Shown: in pieces, positions 28,269 to 36,144 of the stretch
How the letters are laid out: every line of letters begins with the position of its first letter
Position numbering within the stretch: the stretch's first letter is position 1
Source: Hyphomicrobiales bacterium
GTDB taxonomy: Bacteria; Pseudomonadota; Alphaproteobacteria; Rhizobiales; Rhizobiaceae
Direction of reading: 5' to 3'
Assembly (NCBI GenBank): GCA_900466005.1
Contig: UEGQ01000026.1
Coordinates: 1-59,227, forward strand
DNA length: 59,227 bases
Notes under the pieces: model-generated
The model's input: only the letters and a program-made list of their open reading frames with translations
Told to the model about the DNA's origin: nothing
Databases searched by the model: none
Made by a program: the position numbers and the translations under genes

Positions 28269-28517
28269 TCATGTCGTGTGTAGTGCGGCGCGAAATCTCC
28301 TGAACGGTCGCTGCCCATCCGGGACGGCCGGCCTGCGGGACACAGGCTTCACATTTGGCGTGAACGCCGGCACGAGCGGTCGGGTCGCGGTGCTCCCGGA
28401 CGCGGTTGATACCGCGTCCGAAGATGTCCCTTCATCAACATGCTCGACAGAGAAGGCGACAACCTCCGCCATAAGGCGCTCAAGGGGAATTGCACCATCG
28501 GCGAACATAAGGCTCAT
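28269..28517 (-). CDS. Small uncharacterised ORF coupled to the SMR gene
   Basis: 82 codons, starting MSLMFADGAIPLERLMAEVV, with an ATG at 28517 overlapping the stop of the upstream SMR gene (ATGA). The second half is Arg/Pro/Ser rich and looks less protein-like. A 10-bp-arm inverted repeat lies inside it. I do not recognise it. It could be a remnant of a larger gene or a spurious frame; the overlap and the same-strand context are its only support. Confidence 0.3.
   Translation of the reverse strand: MSLMFADGAIPLERLMAEVVAFSVEHVDEGTSSDAVSTASGSTATRPLVPAFTPNVKPVSRRPAVPDGQRPFRRFRAALHTT
28397..28420. repeat. Perfect 10-bp-arm inverted repeat
   Basis: CGGACGCGGT and its exact complement are separated by four bases (TGAT), giving a strong potential hairpin. 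No T-run follows on either strand, so it is not a standard terminator. It lies between the SMR genes and marR on the minus strand and could be an operator or an RNA-processing hairpin. Confidence 0.6.
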
Positions 28518-28882
28518 CCTTCGAGCTTTGCGCTGTCGGCGAGCTTCAGCCACACCACACCGGCGATGATGATCGCGAGCCAGAAGGCCTGAACCAAGGT
28601 GAGCGGCTGATCGAGCAGAATGCTGCCGAGGATGGCCGCACCAATGGAGCCGGTGCCCGCCCAGACGGCATAACCGATGCCGACGTCAATGGTCCTCAAG
28701 GCAGCGCTCAGGAAGTAGAGCGTGAGGAGAAAGAAGCCGAAAGCGGCGATCGACCAACTCGGCACCGTGAATGCCCGGCTGCCGCCGACGCTGAGCGCAT
28801 AGCCGATTTCGAAAGCCCCGGCGAGCAACAACATGATCCAGGCACGTCCGTTGCTTATGTTCTTTTCATGGGTTGCAGTCAT
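28514..28882 (-). CDS. SMR-family multidrug efflux subunit
   Basis: 122 residues with four hydrophobic helices and the SMR pattern: an acidic residue in TM1 (LLAGAFEIGYALSVG), YFLSAALRTIDVGIGYAVWA and IGAAILGSILLDQPL. The N terminus carries about 13 extra polar residues. It is 43 bp downstream of a second SMR gene, so the pair probably forms a heterodimeric exporter. Substrate unknown. Confidence 0.9.
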   Translation of the reverse strand: MTATHEKNISNGRAWIMLLLAGAFEIGYALSVGGSRAFTVPSWSIAAFGFFLLTLYFLSAALRTIDVGIGYAVWAGTGSIGAAILGSILLDQPLTLVQAFWLAIIIAGVVWLKLADSAKLEG

Positions 28883-28925
28883 ATCTCTTCCCTTTCAAAT
28901 CGAATGGAGTTGATCGGTGCGGTCT

Positions 28926-29246
28926 CTATGCCGCGCCGCTGAGGCGCAGGCCGACGACGCCTCCGATGACGAGAGCGATTCCGAGGACCTTTCTCCAGTT
29001 CAATGGCAGTCTGAAAAACAGCGCTCCGAGCACCACGATCCCGACGCCCGCGACCGAAGTCCAGATCGCATATCCCACGCCGACACTGAAGGTGAGCAGC
29101 GCGAGGCTCAAGAAAAAGGTAGCGATCGCACCGCTGACGAGCGTAGCGACGGTCCACCATGGACGCGTGAACCCCTTTGCATTGCCTGCACTGATTGCAA
29201 CTGTGATCTCGAAGATCACGGCGATTCCAAGATATAGCCAGCTCAT
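28926..29246 (-). CDS. SMR-family multidrug efflux subunit (partner)
   Basis: 106 residues, four helices, with TM1 YLGIAVIFEITVAISAGNA carrying the conserved Glu, FSVGVGYAIWTSVAGVGIVV and LNWRKVLGIALVIGGVVGLR. ATG 29246 has an AAAGGA nearby; longer in-frame starts upstream extend into atypical sequence. First gene of the minus-strand set SMR, SMR, small ORF, marR. Confidence 0.9.
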   Translation of the reverse strand: MSWLYLGIAVIFEITVAISAGNAKGFTRPWWTVATLVSGAIATFFLSLALLTFSVGVGYAIWTSVAGVGIVVLGALFFRLPLNWRKVLGIALVIGGVVGLRLSGAA

Positions 29247-29721
29247 TTCATCTAGTCCTTTCGTGAACGACGTGCCGGGCACGAAATGTGCGACCGGCCT
29301 GACGGCTTTCGTGAGCGAGACGATCGCCATTGCCGCACATGCCGGAAGGCCGGTGGGTTGTCCGCTGCAGCCACTGAGCCGGGAACTCCCCGGAAAGCCA
29401 GTTCGCCGACAACAGTCCTTCGAGCATTTTCATCTCGCATTATATTTGCGCGTGCATGCATTAAATGAAGTCAATACAAGTTGCCAATCTCTATGCATGC
29501 ACATGCATTGTTATTATGCGACGACGTCGCTTCCCCAACTGGTCGTGACAGGGGTCATGGAACGGTGGAGCCCGAGCAGGGTTCGGCCGGCGCTTTCGTT
29601 GGCCGTGACCTGGGAACAGATCGCGGCGACTCGGCCGAGATGGTTCCGGTAACTGTCCCTTCGATTTCCTCGCTTCATTCTCGGTGTTGACAGCCAATAC
29701 GGACGGCCGCATTATTGCGAC
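29247..29721. promoter_or_regulatory. Divergent SMR/tetR control region with TGCATGCA repeats
   Basis: 475 bp between the SMR genes (minus) and tetR (plus). A perfect 10-bp inverted repeat, GTGCATGCAT at 29452-29461 and ATGCATGCAC at 29493-29502, is followed by a further ACATGCAT. A minus-strand TATAAT lies at 29439-29444 next to the left arm, suggesting an SMR promoter with about 190 nt of leader. I looked for a guanidine riboswitch in that leader and could not recognise one. Confidence 0.55.
29687..29713 (+). promoter_or_regulatory. tetR promoter with operator-like repeat
   Basis: TTGACA at 29687-29692 is followed by AATACGGACGGCCGCATT at 29696-29713, an imperfect inverted repeat. It matches 14 of 18 bases of the perfect operator-like repeat in front of the haloalkane dehalogenase gene, in the same position relative to a TTGACA. 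This suggests autoregulation by the TetR protein starting nine bases downstream. Confidence 0.6.
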
Positions 29722-30357
29722 ATGGCAAGAAAGTCGCTTAAAGAAGATATCCTGGAAGCTGGACTTCGTGTCATGCTGCGCAAGGGCTACGCCGCTGCCA
29801 GCGTTCGCGATGTCGTTGCCGAGGCGGGCGTCCCTCAGGGTTCGTTCACGAACCACTTCCGATCAAAGGAAGCGTTCAGCCGTGATGTTCTGGATGTCTA
29901 TTTCCAGCATGTGCGGACCCTTGTTTCTTTGGCACTCGACGACGAGAGCCTGACACCACGCGAGCGGCTGAAACGCTATCTCGACATCATCACCGGTCAG
30001 CTGGAGGCGGACGGGTTTTCACGTGGTTGTCTAATTGGTGACTTCAGTCTGGAGGCGGCGCCGCTCAGCGAGATGTTGCGCCTGCGCCTGTCGGAAATCT
30101 TCCTGGAATGGCGCGGCCGTTTCGCTGATTGTATCAAGAAAGCGCAGTCGGCGGGCGAAATCGATCCCACCTTTGCTCCGGAAGACCTCGCCGATTTCCT
30201 CCTGTCTTCGTGGGAAGGCGCCATCCTGCGCATGAAAGTCGAGCGCAACGCGACGGCGCTGGAGCGTTTCAAGAAGATCGCTTTTGCCACGGTCTTCAAG
30301 GAACACTCGGATCATGTCCCGGGGAGTGGTGTAGCTGGATTTCATAGCCATCGGTGA
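29722..30357 (+). CDS. TetR family regulator, 3' end altered by IS256
   Basis: 211 residues as read: an N-terminal TetR helix-turn-helix (DILEAGLRVMLRKGYAAASV, then VVAEAGVPQGSFTNHFRSKE) and a C-terminal ligand domain with DGFSRGCLIGDFSLEAAPLS, typical of the AcuR/YxaF-like group. The IS256 insertion begins at 30310. Removing it rejoins CACTCG to TGA at 32715, so the original protein ended ...FKEHS and was 196 residues; the present frame gains 15 IS-encoded residues. The DNA-binding and most of the effector domain are intact, so function may survive. Confidence 0.88.
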   Translation: MARKSLKEDILEAGLRVMLRKGYAAASVRDVVAEAGVPQGSFTNHFRSKEAFSRDVLDVYFQHVRTLVSLALDDESLTPRERLKRYLDIITGQLEADGFSRGCLIGDFSLEAAPLSEMLRLRLSEIFLEWRGRFADCIKKAQSAGEIDPTFAPEDLADFLLSSWEGAILRMKVERNATALERFKKIAFATVFKEHSDHVPGSGVAGFHSHR

Positions 30358-30405
30358 TTTCCGGTAGGGTCGGGTTGCTTAGAGCCAACCTGAGGGACAC
30401 CACCG

Positions 30406-30908
30406 ATGACCGACGACATGATGAACCTGCGCTCACTCGTTGAGAAGAGCGCCGACGCCGATTTGCTGCGGGATATGATTGGCTTTGCTGCCGAGAAGCT
30501 GATGGCGCTGGAGGTCGGCACGAAGACCGGCGCGGGCTATGGCGAGAAGAATGGCTTTCGACTGGCCCAGCGTAACGGCTATCGCGACAGGGATTGGGAG
30601 ACACGGGCGGGCACCGTCGAACTACGCATTCCCAAGCTTCGCACCGGCAGCTATTTCCCAAGTTTTCTCGAACCTCGCCGGATGGCCGAGAAGGCCCTGA
30701 CGGCGGTCATCCAAGAGGCTTATATCCAAGGCGTTTCGACCCGTTCCGTCGATGACCTCGTCAAGGCCATGGGCATGAGCGGCATCTCCAAGAGCCAGGT
30801 ATCGCGACTTTGCGAGGAGATCGACGAGAAGGTGAAGGCTTCCCTCGATCGGCCTATCGAGGGCGAATGGCCCTACCTCTGGATCGACGCTACCTACCTG
30901 AAAGTCCG
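30406..30908 (+). pseudogene. IS256 transposase, N-terminal fragment
   Basis: About 168 codons, from MTDDMMNLRSLVEKSADADL through the conserved AEKALTAVIQEAYIQGVSTR and GEWPYLWIDATYLKVR, which holds the first catalytic Asp. Homology stops at about 30909, where the frame runs into unrelated sequence belonging to the next element. About 190 residues of the usual 400 are missing. Confidence 0.85.
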
Positions 30909-32471
30909 GCGACACGGGCGGAATTGGTGCAGGCAATCGTCGAGCGGTATCGATCGGGGCGTCGGGACGACAAGCGTCGTATCCTAGATGAGTTCGTCGC
31001 GGTGACGGGCTATCATCGTAAACATGCGATCCGGGTGCTGAAGCCTAGCGGTAAGCCGCCGCCAGCCAGCAAAGGCTACAGTCGCCGCTACGGGAGCGAT
31101 GTCCGTGAGGCGCTGATCGTGTTGTGGGAAGCCTCTGATCGACTGTGCTCGAAACGGTTGAAGCCGTTGATGCCTGTCTTGTTGCCCGCGCTGGAACGGC
31201 ATGGGCGGTTGACACTCGATGGAGTTCTTCGCGACAAACTGCTTACCGTGAGCCCTGCAACCATGGATCGCCTGCTGACGGAGGTCCGGATCGTCGCTCG
31301 CGGCGGCCGGCGCCGCCGCACCGGCATGAGTTCGGCGGTTCGCCGATCAGTGCCGGTGCGCACTTTTGGGGATTGGAATGATCCTCCACCCGGCTTCGTC
31401 GAGGTCGATTTTGTGGCGCATTCCGGCACATCTTCGTCGGGAAGCTTCGTCCAGACCATGGTACTGACCGATATCGCAACGGGCTGGACCGAGTGCATTG
31501 CGGTGCGTACGCGCGACAACGGCAATGTGATCGTTGCAATCAAGCAGGCTCGATCGCGCTTCCCCTTTCCGTTGCTGGGTGTCGACTTCGACAACGATAG
31601 CGCCTTCATGAATGCATTCGTCGTCTCCTGGTGCCGCAGCGAGGGTCTGGAGGTGACCCGCTCACGCGCTTACCGCAAGAACGATCAGGCGCATGTGGAG
31701 CAAAAGAACGGTGCCATCGTGCGTCGCCTTGTGGGCTATGGCCGGTTTGTTGGCGCGGATGCGACGACCGCCCTCGATCGGCTCTATGTTGTCGTGCGGC
31801 TTCACGTCAATCTGTTCCAGCCATCGTTCAAGTTGCAGGAGAAGACACGCATCGGTGCCCGTGTGATCAAGCGCTATCATCCGCCCGTCCCGCCGGCGAC
31901 GCGTGTTCTTGCCCATCCGGATGTGGTCGAGGCTGACAAGGAGCAGTTGCGGGCATTGATGGGACCAGCCGATCCGGTGTTGCTGTTTGCCGGGATCCGC
32001 GCCGCACACGAGGAGCTTGGCAAGCGCGTCGATCAGCGCGGCCTGAATCCGAAAGCCGACGAGCCATTGGTTGTCGATCTGCAGAGCTTTGCCGCGAACC
32101 TGAAGACAGCCTGGAAGAATGGCGAGACACGATCGACGCACCGGCGACCATATCGTCGGACGAAACCCTGGCCCAAAAGGCCGAGCATGTATGAGCCCTT
32201 CGAGACACGCATCAAGGAATGGCTGAATGAAGAGCCCGCTCTATCGGCGGCAGGTGTGCTGCAACGTTTGAAGGAGATCGACCCGGAACGCTTCAAAGAA
32301 AGGAACCTCAGAATGGTGCAGCGGCTGGTGAAGGCCTGGCGTATGGAAATGGCTGGCCTGATCATCTTGGAGGGCGGCTGGATCAAGAGCTTGCCCGCAT
32401 CACCTGCCGCCGCGGCGGCAGGTGATGCGGGCTCCTCGGAGCTTGTCGCGTTCGGTAACATTCCTCAGTGA
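30909..32471 (+). pseudogene. DDE (rve-type) transposase lacking its start
   Basis: About 520 codons of an integrase-core transposase: ATRAELVQAIVERYRSGRRD, a helix-turn-helix-like VTGYHRKHAIRVLK, then the catalytic core with FVEVDFVAHSG, VDFDNDSAFMN and the RKNDQAHVEQKNGAIVRRLV segment. Compared with the related copy at 50495 (MATRKELTAAV), homology here begins at the residue after the expected Met, so the start has been lost at the junction with the IS256 fragment. A TTG inside or the fused upstream frame might give expression. The right end shares TGAGGCAA with the second copy and lies at about 32478. Confidence 0.75.
32393..32432. repeat. 40-bp perfect palindrome in a transposase 3' end
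   Basis: Positions 32393-32412 and 32413-32432 are exact reverse complements with no spacer, inside the codons for the Ala-rich C terminus of the DDE transposase. It would extrude as a cruciform or form a strong RNA hairpin. Not followed by a T-run. The C-terminal residues it encodes are absent from the related copy at 51.9 kb. Confidence 0.85.
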
Positions 32472-32481
32472 GGCAATAGGG

Positions 32482-32509
32482 GGGGGTCAGTTTTTCATTT
32501 CGCCCGACA
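32482..32509 (+). repeat. Solo IS21-type terminus
   Basis: 28 bp identical to the right terminal repeat of the IS21 element at 44591-44618 (ending GCCCGACA). It lies between the end of the DDE element and the C-terminal IS256 fragment, so an IS21 copy once occupied this place and was mostly deleted or replaced. Confidence 0.75.
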
Positions 32510-32512
32510 GTG

Positions 32513-32641
32513 TGCCTGGTCGGTGCGCTGTTGCTCGAACACAACGATGAATGGGCCGTCCAGCGATCTCGCTATATGACCCTTGAGACAATCGCTACGA
32601 TGAGCGATGATCCTCTCATCAGCCTGCCAGCAGCAAGCTGA
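32513..32641 (+). pseudogene. IS256 transposase, C-terminal fragment
   Basis: 42 codons encoding LVGALLLEHNDEWAVQRSRY and MTLETIATMSDDPLISLPAA, the characteristic C terminus of mutator/IS256 transposases, ending in TGA at 32639-32641. Together with 30406-30908 it defines the interrupted IS256 gene. Confidence 0.8.
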
Positions 32642-32882
32642 CACTCATCTGGCCCTCTAGGATGAGCCGTGGCCGTCTAAGCTACACCACCTCCCGGGAC
32701 ATCATCAACACTCGTGACATCCATCTGGTTTGTCGCGCCCACCTGCCGGATTCATTGGTAACATCCAAATCTCAATCTCGGTTGGCTGCCCGGCGCGCGC
32801 ACAGTTGCGAGTGGAACGAGATCGTCCCTGACCGAGGTCCCGCATGTTCACCGCGCACAGTCGCGACCCGGGCCTCTGCGAC

Positions 32883-32911
32883 TTGACATAATACGTACGA
32901 ACGTATTATAC
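32883..32911 (+). promoter_or_regulatory. Dehalogenase promoter with overlapping palindromic operator
   Basis: A TTGACA -35 box at 32883-32888 is spaced 17 bp from TTATAC at 32906-32911. Between them lies a perfect inverted repeat with 9-bp arms, ATAATACGT at 32888-32896 and ACGTATTAT at 32901-32909, spacer ACGA. A bound repressor would block RNA polymerase. A related repeat sits in front of tetR (29696), which originally lay about 170 bp upstream before the IS256 insertion. Confidence 0.75.
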
Positions 32912-32989
32912 ATTGTCAGAAAGACGCGGTGCTGAATGTCCGTCCAGCCCCGCCCTTCGATCGGAATCCAGTCAACAAAGGTCAAACGC

Positions 32990-33880
32990 ATGCAATTCGA
33001 CATCTCACTTCCTCATCGCACGGTGCTGGATTCCCACATGGCCTATCGGGAGGCGGGTTCGCAGGAGGGGCCCGTCGCCCTCTTCCTGCACGGCAACCCG
33101 ACCTCGTCGTATATCTGGCGTAACATCCTGCCGCACGTGGCGCCGGTGGCCCGATGCATCGCTCCCGACCTCATCGGCTTCGGCCAATCGGGCAAGCCCG
33201 ACATCGACTACCGCTTCGTGGATCACGCCCGCTACCTCGACGCTTTCATCGAAGCCGAGGGAATCGGTTCGGCCTATCTCGTCGCCCAGGATTGGGGAAC
33301 GGCGCTCGCCTTTCATCTGGCGGCCCGGAGACCGGATCTCGTCCGTGGCCTAGTTTTCATGGAGTTCATCCGGCCGATGCCCAGTTGGGACGATTTCCAT
33401 CAAGCGGAGGCGGCGCGCGAGACGTTCCGCAAGTTCCGGACGCCCGGCGAAGGCGAGCGTATGATCATCGAGGGAAATGCGTTCGTCGAGCGTGTATTGC
33501 CGGGTTCCGTGATCAGGAAGCTCAGCGACGAGGAAATGGCGGTTTATCGCGCTCCGTTCGGCACACCGGAATCGCGCAAGCCCACCTGGCGCCTTCCGAA
33601 CGAACTGCCAATCGCTGGAGAGCCTGCGGACGTGAATGAAATGCTGGAGCAAGCACATCTCGCCCTCGCGAGCGCGCGCTATCCCAAGCTGCTCTTCGCC
33701 GGGAACCCGGGCGCTTTGGTTTCCCCGGCCTTCGCCAAGGCCTTTGCCGCAAAGCTGCACGATTGCCGGATCGTCCAGCTCGGGGCGGGGGCGCATTACC
33801 TGCAGGAAGACCACCCCGAAACTATCGGCCGTTCCGTTGCCGAATGGATTGCAGGGAACGAGACCCGCGACGCTGCCTAG
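32990..33880 (+). CDS. Haloalkane dehalogenase (DhaA-like)
   Basis: 296-residue alpha/beta-hydrolase that cleaves carbon-halogen bonds of haloalkanes. It carries the halide-binding Asn in LHGNPTSSYIWRNI, the nucleophile Asp followed by the halide-stabilising Trp in AQDWGTALAFHLA, the catalytic acid Glu in FMEFIRPMPSWDD, and the catalytic His in GAGAHYLQEDHPETIG, all as in DhaA-type (HLD-II) enzymes. ATG 32990 has AAAGG upstream; an ATG at 32936 is open but adds 18 atypical residues. Head gene of a detoxification set. Confidence 0.9.
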   Translation: MQFDISLPHRTVLDSHMAYREAGSQEGPVALFLHGNPTSSYIWRNILPHVAPVARCIAPDLIGFGQSGKPDIDYRFVDHARYLDAFIEAEGIGSAYLVAQDWGTALAFHLAARRPDLVRGLVFMEFIRPMPSWDDFHQAEAARETFRKFRTPGEGERMIIEGNAFVERVLPGSVIRKLSDEEMAVYRAPFGTPESRKPTWRLPNELPIAGEPADVNEMLEQAHLALASARYPKLLFAGNPGALVSPAFAKAFAAKLHDCRIVQLGAGAHYLQEDHPETIGRSVAEWIAGNETRDAA

Positions 33881-34004
33881 GGCGTCGGCCTGCATTCAGG
33901 CGGACTGCCGGCAGAGTGCGCCGGTGAACTGGCGAGCTGGTCCATGGGGCCCGCGCCTGCGGTGTTCTACCAATCGGGAACGCGACACGAACAAAGGACC
34001 CAGC

Positions 34005-34709
34005 ATGATCGATCTGCACTACACGGCAACGCCAAACGGCCACAAGGTTCGCCTCTTCCTCGAGGAGACGGGCCTCGCCTATCGAATCGTGCCTGTGAAC
34101 CTCGCCAAGGGAGAGCAGCGCCGGCCAGAGTTCCTCGCGATAACCCCGAACGGGCGCATCCCCGCGATTGTCGACCACGCCCCGGCGGGACGTGATCGGT
34201 CCGTGTCGGTATTCGAGTCAGGCGCAATCCTCCTCTACCTCGCCGAGAAAACCGGGATGTTCCTACCCGCAGGGCCGGACGCGCGCCTTGAGGTCCTTCA
34301 GTGGCTCTCCTGGCAAATGGCGGGCCTGGGGCCGATGGCCGGTCAGATCGGTCATTTCAACGTCTTTGCGAGCGAGAAGGTACCCTATGCGATCGAGCGC
34401 TACAGGAGCGAGACCGCTCGGCTCTACGACGTATTGGATAGACGCTTGGCTGACCGACCCTACATTGCCGGCGATTATTCCATCGCTGACATGGCCTGTT
34501 TTCCATGGATCGTTCCGCGCGCCGCACATGGTCAGCGTCTGCAGGACTTTGCAAACCTCTTTCGCTGGTTCGAGGCGATCCGCACCCGAGTTGCGGTCGT
34601 GAGGGCTTATGGCGAAAGCAAGGACGTGTACACCGGTCGACCGCTGCAAGTCCCAGACAGGCCTGTTTCCGGCGCGAACGCGGATGAGCAAGACCATGGG
34701 CGGCATTGA
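34005..34709 (+). CDS. Glutathione S-transferase, Nu-class/YfcG-like
   Basis: 234 residues. The N-terminal thioredoxin-like domain has YTATPNGHKVRLFLEETGL and ITPNGRIPAIVDHAP, close to the YfcG/YghU disulfide-bond reductase group, and the helical C-terminal domain includes YIAGDYSIADMACFPWIVP. ATG 34005 follows AAAGGACC. It overlaps the next gene by 26 bp. Probably deals with reactive dehalogenation products or oxidative stress (inferred from context). Confidence 0.9.
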   Translation: MIDLHYTATPNGHKVRLFLEETGLAYRIVPVNLAKGEQRRPEFLAITPNGRIPAIVDHAPAGRDRSVSVFESGAILLYLAEKTGMFLPAGPDARLEVLQWLSWQMAGLGPMAGQIGHFNVFASEKVPYAIERYRSETARLYDVLDRRLADRPYIAGDYSIADMACFPWIVPRAAHGQRLQDFANLFRWFEAIRTRVAVVRAYGESKDVYTGRPLQVPDRPVSGANADEQDHGRH

Positions 34710-35136
34710 AACCGACGTGGCACTCGTCTCATCCTTCCGTGACGAGGCTCAACTCGCCGGACTCTACGCCGCCGCGCAGCTTGGAGATCGGCCCGCCTCC
34801 GCCATCGTCGAGGCTTTCCGCAACAGCGGGTACCGCATCTTTGCGCTGCATCATAACAGGCTCGTCGGCGCCGGACGCGCCTTTGGCGACGAAGTCGACT
34901 GCGCCGTCATCTGCGACATGGCGGTTCATCCCGATTTCCAGGGCAACGGTCTCGGCTCCCGTATCCTCGAAGCGCTGAAGCAAGGGGTGCGGCATCACAA
35001 GCGGATCATCCTCTATGCCCGGCACGGCAAGGAAGAGTTCTACCTCAAACGCGGGTTCAACCGGATGCGGTCCGCGATGCTGTGCTCCTTCGTCGTTCCG
35101 GCCGAGCGCAACCGGGAGAACGGAATCATCGAATAG
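34684..35136 (+). CDS. GNAT family N-acetyltransferase
   Basis: 150 residues with acetyl-CoA binding motif A, VICDMAVHPDFQGNGLGSRI, and motif B region FYLKRGFNRM. ATG 34684 overlaps the 3' end of the GST gene; ATG 34696 is an alternative. Substrate unknown. Part of the same run of plus-strand genes as the dehalogenase. Confidence 0.82.
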   Translation: MSKTMGGIETDVALVSSFRDEAQLAGLYAAAQLGDRPASAIVEAFRNSGYRIFALHHNRLVGAGRAFGDEVDCAVICDMAVHPDFQGNGLGSRILEALKQGVRHHKRIILYARHGKEEFYLKRGFNRMRSAMLCSFVVPAERNRENGIIE

Positions 35137-35212
35137 CACATGCGGTGCCGCTTCTGATGCGACGCCTCAACCCCTGTAGCTCAGTCCGACATCGAAGAAA
35201 GGGACGGAAACA

Positions 35213-35440
35213 ATGAACGACGTCACGATCACCTACTGCAATCCGTGCGGATATGGAAAGCGAGCGGCCGAAGCGGCCGATGCGCTTCACCGTGACCTGT
35301 CAGTCACAGCGAATCTTGTGGCCGGAAAGGGCGGCATCTTCGAGGTGCGCGTCGATGGCGAGGTCGTGGCCAAGCGCATCAAGGGACACTTTCCGGATGC
35401 CGCCGAAATCGTCGGAGCCGTCTCGGCGGCGCTGAAATAG
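35213..35440 (+). CDS. Rdx/SelT-SelW-SelH family thiol protein
   Basis: 75 residues with the family's C-x-x-C redox motif at the N terminus (YCNPCGYGKRAAEAADAL) and the second half GGIFEVRVDGEVVAKRIKGHFPDA. It is a small thioredoxin-fold redox protein of unclear substrate; bacterial members use Cys rather than selenocysteine. Located between the GNAT and nitroreductase genes of the detoxification set. Confidence 0.88.
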   Translation: MNDVTITYCNPCGYGKRAAEAADALHRDLSVTANLVAGKGGIFEVRVDGEVVAKRIKGHFPDAAEIVGAVSAALK

Positions 35441-35508
35441 CCAGGCGGCCGAGGAAAAGTGAACCGCAAGGTCTGGTCTGTTTCGAGAACACATAAGCGG
35501 ATATTCTC

Positions 35509-36144
35509 ATGGAATCTGAAAACAACCCCCATCGCTTGCTTGTCGACGCGATCGAAAAGCGCATTTCGGCGAATTATTTCGATTCGTCTCACGTATTGCC
35601 AGATAGCGATCTGACGGAAATCATTCGGCTCGCTACGCTTGCGCCGACCGCATTCAATTTCCAGAACTGGCGCTTCATCGCGGTCCGGACTCCTGATGCG
35701 AAGAAGAAATTGTGGGAGGTCGCTGGCCGTCAGCCAAAGGTCCTCGAAGCGTCGGCAACTTTCATCATCTGCGGCCAATTGCCCGATCATTCCGTGCTGG
35801 CGGAAAGGCTCTGCCCTTCCATCGAAGCCGGATTCATGCCTGAAGCGACGGCGGCGCTTTGGGTAATGGGCGCGGATGCGCTTTACACAAGCAATGCCCG
35901 TATGCAACGCGACGAGGCCATCCGATCAGCCACCTTCGGGGCCGCGACCTTGATGTTCGCCGCGGCGGCCCACAGTCTCGCAACGGGCGCGATGGTCGGC
36001 TTCGATCCCGACAAGGTCGTGCAGGAGTTCGGCCTGGGCCCGAACGAGGTCCCTGTACTGCTCATGACGGTCGGCAAAGCCTTGCCCGGCAACTGGCCGC
36101 AGAAACCGCGGAGGCCGCTACAGGAAGTCCTGGAGTTCGCATGA
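35509..36144 (+). CDS. Nitroreductase family protein (copy 1)
   Basis: 211 residues of the FMN-dependent nitroreductase fold: RLATLAPTAFNFQNWRFIAV, RDEAIRSATFGAATLMFAAA and GLGPNEVPVLLMTVGKALPG. It overlaps the next exporter gene by ATGA. A closely similar two-gene set occurs at 54215-55674, where the nitroreductase shares the NWRFIAVRTPDAK and GNWPQKPRRPL segments. Confidence 0.88.
   Translation: MESENNPHRLLVDAIEKRISANYFDSSHVLPDSDLTEIIRLATLAPTAFNFQNWRFIAVRTPDAKKKLWEVAGRQPKVLEASATFIICGQLPDHSVLAERLCPSIEAGFMPEATAALWVMGADALYTSNARMQRDEAIRSATFGAATLMFAAAAHSLATGAMVGFDPDKVVQEFGLGPNEVPVLLMTVGKALPGNWPQKPRRPLQEVLEFA

Larger units (their letters stand above)
30310..32706 (+). mobile_element. IS256-family element, interrupted, with 8-bp target duplication
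   Basis: Terminal inverted repeats at 30310-30336 and 32680-32706 agree at 24 of 27 positions. The flanks carry an 8-bp direct repeat, AACACTCG, at 30302-30309 and 32707-32714, as expected for this family. The transposase survives only as an N-terminal and a C-terminal fragment, separated by a different DDE element and a 28-bp IS21-type terminus. The element is therefore inactive and a platform for later insertions. Confidence 0.88.

Noticed and set aside
29248..29433. A 61-codon minus-strand frame in the SMR leader
   Set aside because: No ribosome binding site or recognisable features, and the translation is composition-driven.
29247..29440. A guanidine (ykkC-type) riboswitch before the SMR pair
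   Set aside because: I could not find the conserved core segments in the minus-strand leader; only generic hairpins are visible.
30810..32471. A single continuous transposase starting at TTG 30810
   Set aside because: The first part of that frame is IS256 sequence read out of frame; true DDE transposase homology begins only at about 30909.
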